A stretch of DNA of 36,457 nt from Thioploca sp. (GTDB taxonomy: Bacteria > Pseudomonadota > Gammaproteobacteria > Beggiatoales > Beggiatoaceae). Position 1 is the first letter of the stretch; the number at the start of each line of letters is the position of its first letter. The DNA lies in contig DAOUSL010000015.1 of NCBI GenBank assembly GCA_030627235.1, forward strand, positions 1 to 36,457. Direction: 5' to 3'. This document shows, in pieces, positions 1 through 8,338 of this stretch. The position numbers and the translations under genes are program-made. Under the pieces are notes generated by a model that ran no database searches, was not told where the DNA came from, and saw only the letters and a program-made list of their open reading frames with translations.

Positions 1-2
1 GT

Positions 3-465
3 AAACAAAGTTATGCCTGTTGTAACTGTCGCAGACAATTTGTTAAATTTCCTGAAAACATAATTATTTCTAATGAAACTAAAGCGTTAATCTACAAACT
101 ACTTTTGGAACGTTGGGTATGGCTTGCTATAGACCGTGCTACTCGTGAAATTATCGGTATGTATGTTGGTAATCGTGACATAACTGGTGTCAAGGAATTA
201 TGGGATTCCTTACCCCCGGTTTATCGTCAATGTGCTGTTTCTTTTACAGATTTTTGGGATGAATATAAATCTGTCTTTCCTTACAAAAGGCATAAAGCGT
301 CTAGTAAAATAGAAACTGTACATATTGAAAGATTAAACGTTACGTCAACGTATTGCACGTCTTGTTAGAAAAACTCTTCCCTTTTTAAAAAAATTAGTAA
401 ACCATATTTGGAGCAATTTGGGTAGGGATTCTTTTATTCATCATTATTATAAATGTTTTTCTTAA
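3..465 (+). pseudogene. IS1-family transposase, 3' part, frameshifted
   Basis: The frame is open from base 3 and enters from outside the window. It starts with a cysteine-rich zinc-ribbon remnant (CCNCRRQFV) and continues with LAIDRAT and HIERLN, which match the IS1 DDE catalytic region and its late H-x-x-x-N signature. Just after HIERLN, near 337, the frame breaks and stops at 368. Moving one base over restores LRQRIARLVRK and then FIHHYYK to a stop at 463-465, which is how IS1 transposases end. One base has therefore been lost or gained, so the gene is inactive unless rescued by frameshifting. In IS1 the programmed frameshift lies between InsA and InsB, not here. Confidence 0.85.
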
Positions 466-477
466 TATATTTTATCT

Positions 478-1010
478 TGGCATTACATCTATAACACTAC
501 CAAATTGCACTGGTTTTACCAACACCAGTTATTGGTAATATCTAAAATATAGCGTTGATTCAGTATCTTGCAAAACATGAAGCTGGTTTTTAGCTGCGGC
601 TTTTTGACGAGTTAATTCATTTAAACGTCGGCCAGTAGAACGTAAATACCTCTTTGGTAGGCGATTGCCAAGTGATAAACTGCTCTTTGAAGTCCAACAT
701 ACTAGCAATGTTGGCCATTTGCATCAACTGCGTCAGTTGCGTTGTAACAGAGCTATTGCAAAGTTTTTAACTACTTTGGGATTCATAACCATGACTTAGA
801 TATTTTGAGTATTACTTAATTATACTGCTATATCAAAATGATAAGTTCCTGTGGCTTCAAGGCATACCTTTACGTTTCTTGGAATTTAAATAATTTATCA
901 AGGCATTATGCTCTTCTGGAGTATTATTAAAGCTCTTAGCTTTACCGAGTTTTACATTACGAATAATGGCTGTATTAAAAGAGTAATTAGATTAAGATAT
1001 TGCGTTGGTC
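478..1010 (-). pseudogene. IS110-family transposase remnant, many stops and frameshifts
   Basis: On the reverse strand, fragments in shifting frames line up with an IS110-type transposase in the correct order. They are a degenerate start (IS*SNYSFNTAIIRN), NTPEEHNALINYLNSK, CLEATGTYHFDIAV, VMVMNPKVVKNFAIAL, RRLNELTRQKAAAKNQLH and finally LPITGVGKTSAI. EATG.Y and NPK.VKNFA mark the DEDD catalytic domain, and PITGVGKTSA marks the start of the C-terminal Transposase_20 domain. The rest of that domain is missing, cut off at the IS1 remnant. Several in-frame stops and shifts show long decay. Open frames on the plus strand here are shadows. Confidence 0.8.
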
Positions 1011-1156
1011 TCCAATCTTGTAACTTAATCACCTACCTTGCAAATACAGGATTTATGCCTAGGATATTCTTCGGTATTAGTGAAGAAGGTGGAGGCCAAT
1101 CTACATACAAGATCTTTCGCTTCAGAGTGTGACGACCTCCGATCTATACTTTTATA

Positions 1157-1240
1157 GAAGGATGTAATGAGTTTACGAATTACATCTTTCGAGTCTTATT
1201 AACACGATTGATACAATTCCCTTCGTTCATTGCATCCTAC
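1157..1240. repeat. Palindromic two-hairpin repeat, copy A
   Basis: The ends are near-inverted (GAAGGATG at the left, CATCCTAC at the right). Inside are two hairpins, GATGTAAT/ATTACATC and an imperfect GATACAAT/ATTGCATC, separated by a spacer containing TTTCGAGTC. It shares this layout and most of its sequence with copies at 24847, 27722 and 30100, and is closest to the copy at 30100. It lies between the IS110 remnant and the secretion genes. Confidence 0.85.
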
Positions 1241-1591
1241 ATTTATATACTCTTATTTAAATTACAAAAATACTCAAACTTTTGTCCTGTACAAAGATAC
1301 TTTGTATTATTCCTAACTTCCACGTTCAATGCCATTAAGTTAAGGATTCTATGATTAAGCAAAAATCAGACCTTACAAAATATTACAATATTTTCAATTG
1401 ATTGTCGAGTTACGTTATTTTGCTATGCTCAACACTACTTCGTTCATGACTACCAGATTTTTAATTGGTGTATATGCAACAAAAGATTGTTTAGCCAAAA
1501 TGTTCTTTTCATTTGCTAATATTATTGATTTGTATATATATATGATATATAATCAGCTATTAAAATATTATCCAGTAGCTTATATTTGAAT
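1241..1591. other. AT-rich gap upstream of gspI, no gene recognised
   Basis: About 350 bases lie between the palindromic repeat and gspI. A 63-codon frame (1398-1589) has no recognisable motif, no convincing ribosome site and a composition like random AT-rich DNA, so I do not call it. In related gene clusters gspH would lie here; I looked for the prepilin motif (GFTLxE) and did not find it. A TATATATATATG tract lies near 1530. Any promoter for the secretion genes should be in this stretch, but I cannot single one out. Confidence 0.5.
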
Positions 1592-1978
1592 ATGAACCAA
1601 CATGGGTTTACCTTACTCGAAGCCATTGTAGCATTGGTTTTAATAGCAAGTACTGGCATGGCATTGCTAAATTGGATTAGTACTAATTTAACGACTTTGC
1701 AACATGTCCAAGCTGCTCAACAACGTAATGATGCCACTCGTAATGCAGTAGCTTTTATGGAAACAATAAATCCGATTGAACAGCCATCTGGTGAAAATAC
1801 AATAGGGATGTATAAAATAATTTGGGAAGCAAAAGTAGTAGAACTACAAGGTAGTACTATTATGTATCAAGTTGGCTTGTATGATATGAACGTAACTGTT
1901 TCTTTAGATAAAACTATGATTGCAAAATTTACGGTAAGACAAATTGGCTTTAAACAATATTTTAAACAAGAATTTTAA
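1592..1978 (+). CDS. gspI: Type II secretion minor pseudopilin GspI
   Basis: This is a minor pseudopilin of the type II secretion system, expected at the tip of the periplasmic pseudopilus with GspJ and GspK. The N-terminus reads MNQHG then FTLLEA: a short basic leader ending in Gly, Phe at +1 and Glu at +5, the site for the prepilin peptidase. A hydrophobic helix follows (about residues 6-26), then a globular domain. I chose ATG 1592, which gives a normal five-residue leader; a TTG at 1586 adds only two residues. The length (about 128 residues) suits GspI. The 3' end overlaps gspJ. Calling it I rather than H rests mainly on the order I-J-K. Confidence 0.8.
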   Translation: MNQHGFTLLEAIVALVLIASTGMALLNWISTNLTTLQHVQAAQQRNDATRNAVAFMETINPIEQPSGENTIGMYKIIWEAKVVELQGSTIMYQVGLYDMNVTVSLDKTMIAKFTVRQIGFKQYFKQEF

Positions 1979-2531
1979 AACTGGTTTTACCTTATTAGAA
2001 ATGTTAGTAGTACTAGTCTTAGTCAGTTTTATTAGTGTTTTATTATTAGAAGGATTTTCGTACGTTTTACATTTGCGTTCTAGCTTTTTAGACCAATTTG
2101 AAGATTTACAACAAGGAGCTTTACAAGAATATTGGTTTCGAAGTACTACTGCCGCAATTATAACTGATTATTATGATGGAGAACATATATTTAAAGGTGA
2201 AGAACATCAGTTTAGCGGTTTAACTATTGCGGCTTTAGATCAAAGTATTGGAGTACCAACAGCATTCACTTGGAAAATGGAATATGCGGATGGAATAATG
2301 GTATTACGATATCAAAATAGTAAAGATGAAACTTGGGACATATCGCATTGGTTTAGTGGAGAAGGAAAATTTAGTTATATGGCTAAGGATGGTAAATGGC
2401 ATACTAATTGGCCACCTAAAATTGGTTTAGATATACCACAGATACCAAAAATAATTCAATTTCAAGGTCAACGTCGCAATAAACCTCTAACTTGGATAAT
2501 AAAATTGTCCGAAAACAATGCAACCAGATAG
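1944..2531 (+). CDS. gspJ: Type II secretion minor pseudopilin GspJ
   Basis: The prepilin signature NFKTG-FTLLEML lies near the N-terminus, followed by a hydrophobic helix (VLVLVSFISVLLLEGF) and a soluble domain with aromatic patches, as expected for GspJ at the pseudopilus tip. Total length is about 195 residues, typical for the family. No ATG lies at a sensible distance. The only standard start is TTG at 1944, inside gspI, giving a leader of about 14 residues and a 35-base overlap. An ATT codon nearer the cleavage site is a rarer alternative. Translation is probably coupled to gspI. The 3' end overlaps gspK by 14 bases. Confidence 0.8.
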   Translation: MALNNILNKNFKTGFTLLEMLVVLVLVSFISVLLLEGFSYVLHLRSSFLDQFEDLQQGALQEYWFRSTTAAIITDYYDGEHIFKGEEHQFSGLTIAALDQSIGVPTAFTWKMEYADGIMVLRYQNSKDETWDISHWFSGEGKFSYMAKDGKWHTNWPPKIGLDIPQIPKIIQFQGQRRNKPLTWIIKLSENNATR

Positions 2532-3585
2532 CAGAATAATTAAACAAAATGGGTTTGTATTAGTTACCACTCTGTGGATGTTAGCCATTTTAACTATTGC
2601 AGCCAGTTTTTTTGCATTATGGACACAAAGAGCTGTTGATATAGTTCAGGATATGCAAGCTGATACTCAAGGTGAAATTGACATCTATAGTACTCAATCC
2701 ATTATCACATACTTGTTAGTTACTCAAAATCGTAATGTTGGTGGGTTATCTGTTCCTCAAAAAGAAATTAAAAAAGAGACTGTAATAGAAGAAATTGAAG
2801 AGGGTAGTATTTTAGCAGTTGGAGGAGAAATTAAGTTAGATGATAGACCTTATTTAGGGTATGGTAAATCTTTTTTTGCATTGCAAGATAAACGAGGACT
2901 TATTGGAGTTAACTTTGCTGATAGCTTTGTATTATCACGTTTACTAGGTGTATTAGGAATAGATGAAGAACTACATTCTCCATTAATTGCCAAACTACAA
3001 GATTATATTGATCCTGATGATTTACATCGTATAAATGGAGCGGAAAGTTTTCATTATAAACAACATAATTTACCTCCACCTCTTAATCATTATCTTATTA
3101 CTTCAATGGAATGCAAAAATATACTTGGTTGGACTGAACAAGAATCCTTATGGAAAGATAATATATTTGGCCAGTTAACTAATACCATATTTGCTACCTA
3201 TCCAAATTTTAATACTGCACCTGCACTAGTACTACAGGCATCTTATAATTTTAGTGCTGAAAACGCTCAACATATTGTTGATACAAGAAAAAATACACCT
3301 ATTTTGTCAATCAGACAGCTAAATGAAATGACAGGAACTTTATTAAATATTGATCCTGATGATCTAATGATTTTTCCATCGTCTAATTTGCGTTTAACTG
3401 TTTGGCATAAAGACAGCAAACGAATGCGGCAAGTGCATATAAATTTACCTATTGGATTAAATGATAAAAAACCTTGGGAAATTGATTATTATTTAGATTT
3501 GCCTCTATTACCTATGTATACCAACATACCACCTATCCATGCACAAACAATTCTTTTCGACTCAACGTTATCTCCAAAAATGTAA
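2518..3585 (+). CDS. gspK: Type II secretion minor pseudopilin GspK
   Basis: At 355 residues this is the large minor pseudopilin that caps the I-J-K tip. The leader ends QNG, followed by FVLVTTLWMLAIL. Position +5 is Thr rather than Glu, and lack of Glu5 is the hallmark of GspK. The body contains the family's segment FFALQDKRGLIGVNFAD and, near the C-terminus, a helix-hairpin-helix-like stretch (TPILSIRQLNEM). It starts inside gspJ and its last 47 bases overlap the next gene, so the four genes form a tightly overlapping chain. Confidence 0.85.
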   Translation: MQPDSRIIKQNGFVLVTTLWMLAILTIAASFFALWTQRAVDIVQDMQADTQGEIDIYSTQSIITYLLVTQNRNVGGLSVPQKEIKKETVIEEIEEGSILAVGGEIKLDDRPYLGYGKSFFALQDKRGLIGVNFADSFVLSRLLGVLGIDEELHSPLIAKLQDYIDPDDLHRINGAESFHYKQHNLPPPLNHYLITSMECKNILGWTEQESLWKDNIFGQLTNTIFATYPNFNTAPALVLQASYNFSAENAQHIVDTRKNTPILSIRQLNEMTGTLLNIDPDDLMIFPSSNLRLTVWHKDSKRMRQVHINLPIGLNDKKPWEIDYYLDLPLLPMYTNIPPIHAQTILFDSTLSPKM

Positions 3586-4549
3586 TGAAGTAATATCTCC
3601 TACAATAAAAACTCGTGGACGTTATGAATGGGTTATGTCGAGAGGGCTTTGTTATTATAAACTATTTTCTTTAAAAGATATTCCTACTAATCGGCAGGGA
3701 AAAGTTTTACAACTGAAAATCCAGCAATGGTCTCCATTTAAAGAATATGGAAGTTACCAAGTTTGGCATAATGGACAAATACAAGTTTGGTTATGGGACA
3801 AAAACCAACTGGTAGATAATATAATAAATAAAGCGACAGTTATTCCAGAAGTATTATTATACCCTAGGCCAGAAGAAGATACTATAAGATTAATAAACTG
3901 TTTAGATGGAGTGGAAGGACAGGTTTGGCGGTCTGGATTACTACAAGGTAGTCGTTGGTGGGCTACAATTCCTAAACTAAATGAATGGATTAATTTTCAA
4001 CGAGTTCATGGTTTACAAATAAATCCTGAGTTACCACCAGTAATTAAAGATGAACTATTATCACGACCATGGGGACGTAATAAAACTAGCTTTAACACTA
4101 GTATGTTGCAAGAGTCTATGGTAATAATGTTGGGAATTGCCATTTTTTCTGGTTTACTAACTTGGCAAATAGCTAATATTATTAAATATCAATATAAAAC
4201 TCAACAATTACAAATTCAAGTTGACGAACTAAGTAATGAAATTTCTCCTATTTTAACTGCTCGTAATAAAGCAATTCAGGATAAACAATTAACGGAAAAA
4301 TTATTAGCATTAAATAGTTCTCCATCTCAATTGGAACTAATGAAAATAATTAATGATACAATACCTTTTAATAAAAAGACCCGTTTAATTAAATGGCTAT
4401 ATAATATGGGTAAATTAGATTTTACTATAGAAACTAAACAACTTGATCCAACTTTCTATGTTAAAATGTTTCAACCTCTGTTCAAAGATGTTAAAGCAAA
4501 AATTGGACGTAAATCTAATTATATGAATGTTAGTATGCGAATTGATTGA
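3539..4549 (+). CDS. gspL: GspL-like inner-membrane assembly protein
   Basis: The layout is that of GspL: a cytoplasmic N-terminal part (about residues 1-190), one membrane helix (around 195-215, VIMLGIAIFSGLLTW), a coiled-coil stretch rich in Gln and Leu (about 217-260), and a small periplasmic C-terminal domain of ferredoxin-like size. GspL links the GspE ATPase to the inner-membrane platform together with GspM. The identification relies on this architecture and on position between gspK and a gspM-like gene; sequence motifs are weak. The chosen ATG overlaps gspK by 47 bases. A later ATG near 3635 would drop a stretch that looks like real protein (GRYEWV). Confidence 0.65.
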   Translation: MHKQFFSTQRYLQKCNEVISPTIKTRGRYEWVMSRGLCYYKLFSLKDIPTNRQGKVLQLKIQQWSPFKEYGSYQVWHNGQIQVWLWDKNQLVDNIINKATVIPEVLLYPRPEEDTIRLINCLDGVEGQVWRSGLLQGSRWWATIPKLNEWINFQRVHGLQINPELPPVIKDELLSRPWGRNKTSFNTSMLQESMVIMLGIAIFSGLLTWQIANIIKYQYKTQQLQIQVDELSNEISPILTARNKAIQDKQLTEKLLALNSSPSQLELMKIINDTIPFNKKTRLIKWLYNMGKLDFTIETKQLDPTFYVKMFQPLFKDVKAKIGRKSNYMNVSMRID

Positions 4550-4561
4550 ATTTTTTAAAAT

Positions 4562-5143
4562 ATGTTTAAATTTTTTATCCCATTAATTAGTGAATTACGC
4601 AATAATACTCGTTTAAGATTAGGAGTATGGTTTATTATTGGATTGTCATTTAGCTATTCTATTATGTTATTAAATGATTATCAGATAAAAAAACAACAAA
4701 GTTATAAAGCTGTTGTAGAACGGTTATCCCAATTAAAAACTATTGCTAATCAATCTAAATGGACTGATCGAGCTATTGAAATCCAACAATTACGTAAACA
4801 ATTACAGTCTAAATTATGGCAAGCCAATACTAAAGGTTTAGCTCAGGCTACTTTTCAACAATGGTTACGCACTGTTAGTAAAAAAATAGATGTAAAACGT
4901 CTACAAGTTGATCCAGCTTTAGATGTAGCAAAATATACTGATATATGGCAAGTTACTGCTAAATTAAGAGGACAATTTAATAAACAAGATTTAGCTGAAT
5001 TATTATTAAAAATAGCAACTCATTCTTCAATTGTAGTGACAGAAATGTTAGATGTTTATGAATCAAAAGATCATCTGAAATTTGTAATTATATTAAAATC
5101 TTATTTTAGGAAAGTACCAAATTCTTCTGTAAATGATAATTAA
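4562..5143 (+). CDS. gspM: GspM-like inner-membrane assembly protein
   Basis: This protein of 193 residues has a short cytoplasmic N-terminus and one membrane helix (about residues 20-37, LGVWFIIGLSFSYSIMLL). A charged, Gln-rich coiled-coil follows (about 40-90), then a compact periplasmic domain. This is the GspM/PilO-like layout, the partner of GspL in the secretion platform. It follows the gspL-like gene by 12 bases. There is no strong diagnostic motif, so the name comes from architecture and gene order. Confidence 0.6.
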   Translation: MFKFFIPLISELRNNTRLRLGVWFIIGLSFSYSIMLLNDYQIKKQQSYKAVVERLSQLKTIANQSKWTDRAIEIQQLRKQLQSKLWQANTKGLAQATFQQWLRTVSKKIDVKRLQVDPALDVAKYTDIWQVTAKLRGQFNKQDLAELLLKIATHSSIVVTEMLDVYESKDHLKFVIILKSYFRKVPNSSVNDN

Positions 5144-5154
5144 CTTTAAACTAT

Positions 5155-5619
5155 ATGATAAATAATATTCAAAAAATTATTATACTAGGGATAATAAATA
5201 TAACTGCAATAATGTTAGTATTTTTCAATGAACAATCATTTAATGTTGAACAAGATATTACCGAGCTTGATTGGAAAATACCGCAAATATCTCAATCTAA
5301 TTTAGCTAATGTTAAGTTAACTTTATGGGGAAATTCTAATTTTAAACAAAAATCTCGTACTACAGGTAAAAATAGGTCTAGTAGAAATCGTTCTAGTCGT
5401 AATAAAAAAAATAATAAAAATTTAAATTTAGTTGCTATTATTCAACAAGGTAAACAACATTATGTATTATTTACTAATAAAAAAAAAGCTGTTAATAAAT
5501 ATAACATTGGTAAAACATTACCTGATGGTTCCAAATTGTTGAAAATAAATAATGATTTTATAGAAGTTATGAAAGATGGTAAAACTGAATTAATGTATTT
5601 GTATCCACAAAAAAAATAA
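5155..5619 (+). CDS. GspC/GspN-like periplasmic protein
   Basis: The protein has 154 residues with one N-terminal membrane helix (about 8-24). A linker rich in Arg, Ser, Asn and Lys (about 63-85) follows, then a small beta-rich domain (about 87-150: LVAIIQQGKQHYVLF, then IGKTLPDGSKLLKI). That domain resembles the GspC homology-region/PilP fold that docks onto the N-terminal domains of the secretin. In the xps-type order, XpsN lies directly before XpsD, and this gene has that position. A PDZ or coiled-coil end, as in longer GspC proteins, is absent. I leave the symbol open between gspC and gspN. Confidence 0.6.
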   Translation: MINNIQKIIILGIINITAIMLVFFNEQSFNVEQDITELDWKIPQISQSNLANVKLTLWGNSNFKQKSRTTGKNRSSRNRSSRNKKNNKNLNLVAIIQQGKQHYVLFTNKKKAVNKYNIGKTLPDGSKLLKINNDFIEVMKDGKTELMYLYPQKK

Positions 5620-5722
5620 TAATCAGTTAAATTTATTATATAATAATTTCAGGAGTTATCAAATAATACCAAATAGTTACTTAAATAATAAACCCTAAAT
5701 ACAAATTTTGATAATATCTACG

Positions 5723-7783
5723 ATGAAAAAACTATATATCTTAATTATCTTTATCCTTACTGGCTGTTCTGCTACCCCCAAATCTGTAATCGAACCTAGT
5801 TTTCCTAAACCATTACGTGAACCAATTGTTGACACCTTAACAGATACTGTAAATATTCTTCCTATTGATGCAGTTGAGGAGTTAAAAAACAATATTCATT
5901 TTCAGTCATTACCGTCATCACCATCTCGTAAAACTACTTCAGCCTCGATTACAGATACTAAAACTCCAAAATTTACAACTACTAAACCAATTTTAGTTAA
6001 TATTGAAAGTTTGCCTTTGCCAGCTTTTATTAATGAAATTTTTGGTAATTTGTTAAATTTATCGTTTGAAATAGATAAAAAAATTAGTCGTAAAAAAGAT
6101 TTAGTTACCTTACGAGTAAATGAATCTCAAACACCACGAGAACTCTATAATTTAGCTATTCAAGTACTAGCTAATTATAAAGTAGGTGTAGAAATAAAGG
6201 ATAAGTTTATTCAATTTATCCCACAAAGAAAAAAAGTGGCAGATACTCCTTCTTTAATAATTGAAGGCTTAACTTTACCACAAGTACCGCCAAGCCATCG
6301 ACCTATTATCCATTTTGTCACCCTTAAAATAGTCACTAGTTCTCAAATTAAAGTTTGGCTGGATGAAGCTTTTAAAGGTCATGAATTAACTACTAAAATT
6401 GATTTTAAACGTAATGCTATAATCCTTATAGGTAGACCACAAATAGTTAATCAGGCCATTAGAGCTATTGAGGTTTTAGATCAACCTTTAATGCGATCTC
6501 AACATAGCTTACGAATTGAACCAGCTGTTTTATCTGCTACTGCATTAGCAGACCAATTAGTAAAAGTTCTGGATAGCCAAGGATATGCCGCTTCTAAAAA
6601 TTCGAAATCTGGAAGTGTAATTGTTTTACCTTTTGATAACACTAATGCCATTATTGTATTTGCTGGAAGCAAAAAAGTTTTATCTTTCGTACAGCAATGG
6701 GCTGAAAAACTTGATTATATCAATCCTAATTTAACTAAAAATAATTATGGGGATGAAAAACCAGGGCTTTTTTCTTATCAAGTTAAACATATTGCTGCTA
6801 GATTATTAGTAAAAACAATAAATCAATTACTTGAACCTATAGTTAGAAAATTGAAAAATGGAAATAATCAACGATCTAAAATTGTAGTAGATGAAAATCG
6901 TAATACTTTGCATTTTATCGGTTTTGGTGAAGAATGGGCTAGGTTATTACCAGTAATAAGAGATATGGATGTGCCTCCTAAACAGGTTTTAATTGAAGCT
7001 ACTATTGCTGATATTGTAATTACTGAGAAAGATGACCATGGAATAGAATGGATTTTAAATAAGGCTAATCTTGGTGGTTTGGATGGAGCTTTGAGTAGTA
7101 TGAGTGGAGGAGTGGGTGGCAGTGGTTTAGTTTACACTCTTAGCAATGCTGGTCAGGTTCGTTCAGTATTAAATGCTTTTGCTAGTAATAGCCGAGCTAC
7201 AATTTTATCCACTCCTCGTTTAATGGTACGCAGTGGTAGTCAGGCTACAATTGAGGTTGGTAATGAAATTCCTACATTATCTAGTCAAGCGACTTCAGCT
7301 GATTTACAATTAGGAGGAAATAGTGCTATTTTGCAACAGATTCAATATCGACGTACTGGTACTTCATTAAAAATAAAACCAACTGTATATGCTGGTCGAA
7401 GAGTAGATTTACAAATTAGTCAGGAAGTTAGTAATGCTCAAGAAAATAGCACTAGTCAAATTAATTCACCAGAAATATTTAATCGTAGTATCAGCACAGA
7501 ATTAAGTTTACAAGATGGACATTCGGTCTTGTTAGGAGGATTAATTTCTAATACTGCTAGTAAAGGTCATAGTGGTATTCCATTTCTCAAGGATTTGCCA
7601 TTAATAGGTCAATTATTTCGGGTTAATAAATCTTCTAACACCAGAACTGAACTAGTTATTATGATTGTTCCATATGTAATTGATAATGATGATGAAGCAG
7701 TGAAAATTGCTGATACTTTACAACGTAGATTAAAATTGTTACCTAATATTTTTAAACAAGAAGATAACCCTGAGAATAATTAA
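5723..7783 (+). CDS. gspD: Type II secretion secretin GspD (outer-membrane lipoprotein)
   Basis: This is the outer-membrane channel of the type II system. ATG 5723 gives a lipoprotein signal, MKKLYILIIFILTGC, with the lipobox LTGC; an upstream ATG at 5708 adds five residues without benefit. Periplasmic N-domains follow (roughly residues 90-420), including the FGNLLNLSF and VNQAIRAIEVLDQP type repeats. The C-terminal secretin domain has VLIEATIADIVI, the conserved VGNEIPTLSS, the Gly-rich LQDGHSVLLGGLI, and IPFLKDLPLIGQLFR. Length (about 686) is normal. The lipid anchor suggests pilotin-independent sorting, as in XpsD-like secretins. The promoter is not obvious in the 100-base gap upstream. 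Confidence 0.93.
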   Translation: MKKLYILIIFILTGCSATPKSVIEPSFPKPLREPIVDTLTDTVNILPIDAVEELKNNIHFQSLPSSPSRKTTSASITDTKTPKFTTTKPILVNIESLPLPAFINEIFGNLLNLSFEIDKKISRKKDLVTLRVNESQTPRELYNLAIQVLANYKVGVEIKDKFIQFIPQRKKVADTPSLIIEGLTLPQVPPSHRPIIHFVTLKIVTSSQIKVWLDEAFKGHELTTKIDFKRNAIILIGRPQIVNQAIRAIEVLDQPLMRSQHSLRIEPAVLSATALADQLVKVLDSQGYAASKNSKSGSVIVLPFDNTNAIIVFAGSKKVLSFVQQWAEKLDYINPNLTKNNYGDEKPGLFSYQVKHIAARLLVKTINQLLEPIVRKLKNGNNQRSKIVVDENRNTLHFIGFGEEWARLLPVIRDMDVPPKQVLIEATIADIVITEKDDHGIEWILNKANLGGLDGALSSMSGGVGGSGLVYTLSNAGQVRSVLNAFASNSRATILSTPRLMVRSGSQATIEVGNEIPTLSSQATSADLQLGGNSAILQQIQYRRTGTSLKIKPTVYAGRRVDLQISQEVSNAQENSTSQINSPEIFNRSISTELSLQDGHSVLLGGLISNTASKGHSGIPFLKDLPLIGQLFRVNKSSNTRTELVIMIVPYVIDNDDEAVKIADTLQRRLKLLPNIFKQEDNPENN

Positions 7784-7809
7784 TTTTAGATAATTATAGA
7801 ATAGGAATT

Positions 7810-8277
7810 ATGATGGACAAAAAAATTGCTGTAGGCTTAGTAGGAGTTATTATAGCATTTGGATGGGGTATGGTATATAAATATCAAAATCCTATTATCC
7901 AGAAAGATTCTCCAATAATTAAGCAACCTAGTTTAGCTCCTGAAATATCCTTAGAAACAAATGATAATAGAATAAAAATTCCGCAAATTTCGATAGGTAT
8001 TACCGATAAAAATATAGAAAGCTCTGAACTTAATTTAGTCACAATTCCTAAACTATCTTCAAATTCTTTATCTGAACATGTTATAAAAAATTATAAAATA
8101 AATCTACCTGATTTAATAGTTAAACATCCTCCTTCTGAAAATTATATTAAGCATAAACAAGTGTTGTTACTAAAATTAAAACCTATTCAGGCAGAACATG
8201 AACAAATTGATAGACAATGGCAAAAATTAGCAAAATATATTGATATATCTTCCTATGAAGAAATTGAGCTAAAATAA
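7810..8277 (+). CDS. Unknown membrane-anchored protein at end of secretion cluster
   Basis: I do not recognise this protein of 155 residues. It has one N-terminal hydrophobic helix (about residues 5-23, IAVGLVGVIIAFGWGMVY), then a low-complexity middle rich in Pro, Ile, Asn, Ser and Lys that looks extended. A charged helical C-terminus follows (about 115-150, with KLKPIQAEHEQIDRQWQKL). There is no Cys lipobox. It starts 26 bases after gspD on the same strand, which suggests a role with the secretin or inner-membrane platform, for example a GspB-like spacer protein. That is inference from position only. Confidence 0.6.
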   Translation: MMDKKIAVGLVGVIIAFGWGMVYKYQNPIIQKDSPIIKQPSLAPEISLETNDNRIKIPQISIGITDKNIESSELNLVTIPKLSSNSLSEHVIKNYKINLPDLIVKHPPSENYIKHKQVLLLKLKPIQAEHEQIDRQWQKLAKYIDISSYEEIELK

Positions 8278-8338
8278 TTTAATTGCAGAAAAACAAATTA
8301 ATTATAACGATAAAAATCTTGATAAAGATTAGAAGTCA

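Noticed and set aside
908-1132. Open frame of 74 codons on the plus strand
   Set aside because: It lies partly over the antisense of the IS110 remnant and has no motif or ribosome site; it is a shadow.
1398-1436. Degenerate match to a GTCGGGTTACG-type palindrome near 1404
   Set aside because: Too many mismatches to count as a repeat copy.
1398-1589. Open frame of 63 codons before gspI, considered as a gspH remnant
   Set aside because: It has no prepilin leader and no resemblance to a pseudopilin; composition fits random AT-rich sequence.
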